Below are positions 5,357-5,451 of a stretch of 5,451 nt of DNA, piece by piece. Within the stretch, counting starts at the first letter, position 1. Every line of letters begins with the position of its first letter. This stretch comes from JBPBPI01 sp050954885 (GTDB lineage Bacteria > Pseudomonadota > Alphaproteobacteria > Caedimonadales > Caedimonadaceae), in NCBI GenBank assembly GCA_050954885.1, contig JBPBPI010000092.1, positions 1 to 5,451 on the forward strand. Reading direction: 5' to 3'. The position numbers and the translations under genes are program-made. The notes under the pieces were generated by a model. That model was not told the origin of the DNA. It did not search any database and saw nothing but the letters and a program-made list of their open reading frames with translations.

Positions 5357-5451
5357 ACTATAGCTGATTGACGTAATGATTTGTCTTTGATATTTTGAGT
5401 GAATGAGTTACGGATATAGCATAGATTTAAGGGAACGTGTTCTGTTTTATA
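5357..5451 (+). mobile_element. IS630-family element, 5' end (runs off right edge)
   Basis: The segment starts with ACTATAGCTGATTGACG and matches the left-edge copy in inverted orientation (47 of 55 bases identical to position 5411). The transposase starts 46 bases in, a normal distance for an IS630 left end. The terminal inverted repeat should lie in the first 20-40 bases, but the opposite end is beyond the window, so it cannot be defined here. The flank reads GCACTA before TAGCT, compatible with TA target use. This copy keeps the transposase frame open and looks younger than the left one. Confidence 0.8.
5403..5451 (+). CDS. IS630-family transposase, N-terminal fragment cut by window end
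   Basis: ATG at 5403 opens MSYGYSIDLRERVLFY, the typical start of IS630-family transposases, whose N-terminal helix-turn-helix region begins MSYSxDLRxRVxxx and binds the terminal repeats. The catalytic DDE domain would lie about 100 or more residues further on, outside the window. A GAGTGA just upstream (5397-5402) may serve as a poor ribosome binding site. With only 16 codons visible, intactness of the full gene is unknown. Confidence 0.75.
   Translation, partial: MSYGYSIDLRERVLFY

Overview
The window looks like part of an AT-rich alphaproteobacterial chromosome, probably from a host-associated lineage. The truncated PAS sensor-kinase type, the small Hva1/DUF2945 protein and the KdsB and SRP RNA variants all fit Alphaproteobacteria. 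Low GC together with insertion sequences suggests a Holosporales-like or similar endosymbiont; that taxonomic placement is inference.

Layout. Positions 1-99 are the end of an IS630-family element on the minus strand, with a degraded, frameshifted transposase start. It cuts into the 3' side of a PAS-domain sensor kinase gene (93-1406, minus), which therefore lacks its kinase half. Reading further along the same strand, upstream of it, come a TrxB-like ferredoxin-NADP reductase (1512-2522), an MFS transporter (2551-3786), a gene for the small SRP RNA (3944-4040) with its own promoter and terminator, and kdsB (4094-4846). A divergent small gene for an Hva1/Tudor-like protein follows on the plus strand (4944-5165). 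The stretch 5166-5356 holds no convincing gene, only two short hairpins. From 5357 to the end lies the start of a second IS630-family copy, on the plus strand, with an intact transposase N-terminus that runs off the window.

How the parts relate. The transporter and the reductase are separated by 28 bp and share a strand, so they probably form one transcript. kdsB (CMP-Kdo synthesis for LPS) and the SRP RNA (co-translational membrane targeting) are housekeeping genes, each with its own promoter-like sequence. The sensor kinase is very likely non-functional as a kinase, although its N-terminal sensor and PAS part could still be made. The two IS ends are related (47 of 55 bases identical without gaps, from the element tip through the transposase start) and point outwards, so about 5.2 kb of mostly ordinary chromosome is flanked by divergent copies of one IS group. 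No new multi-gene defence or biosynthetic system is evident here; the most informative points are the IS-truncated kinase, the paired IS ends and the SRP RNA gene that protein-only annotation would miss.
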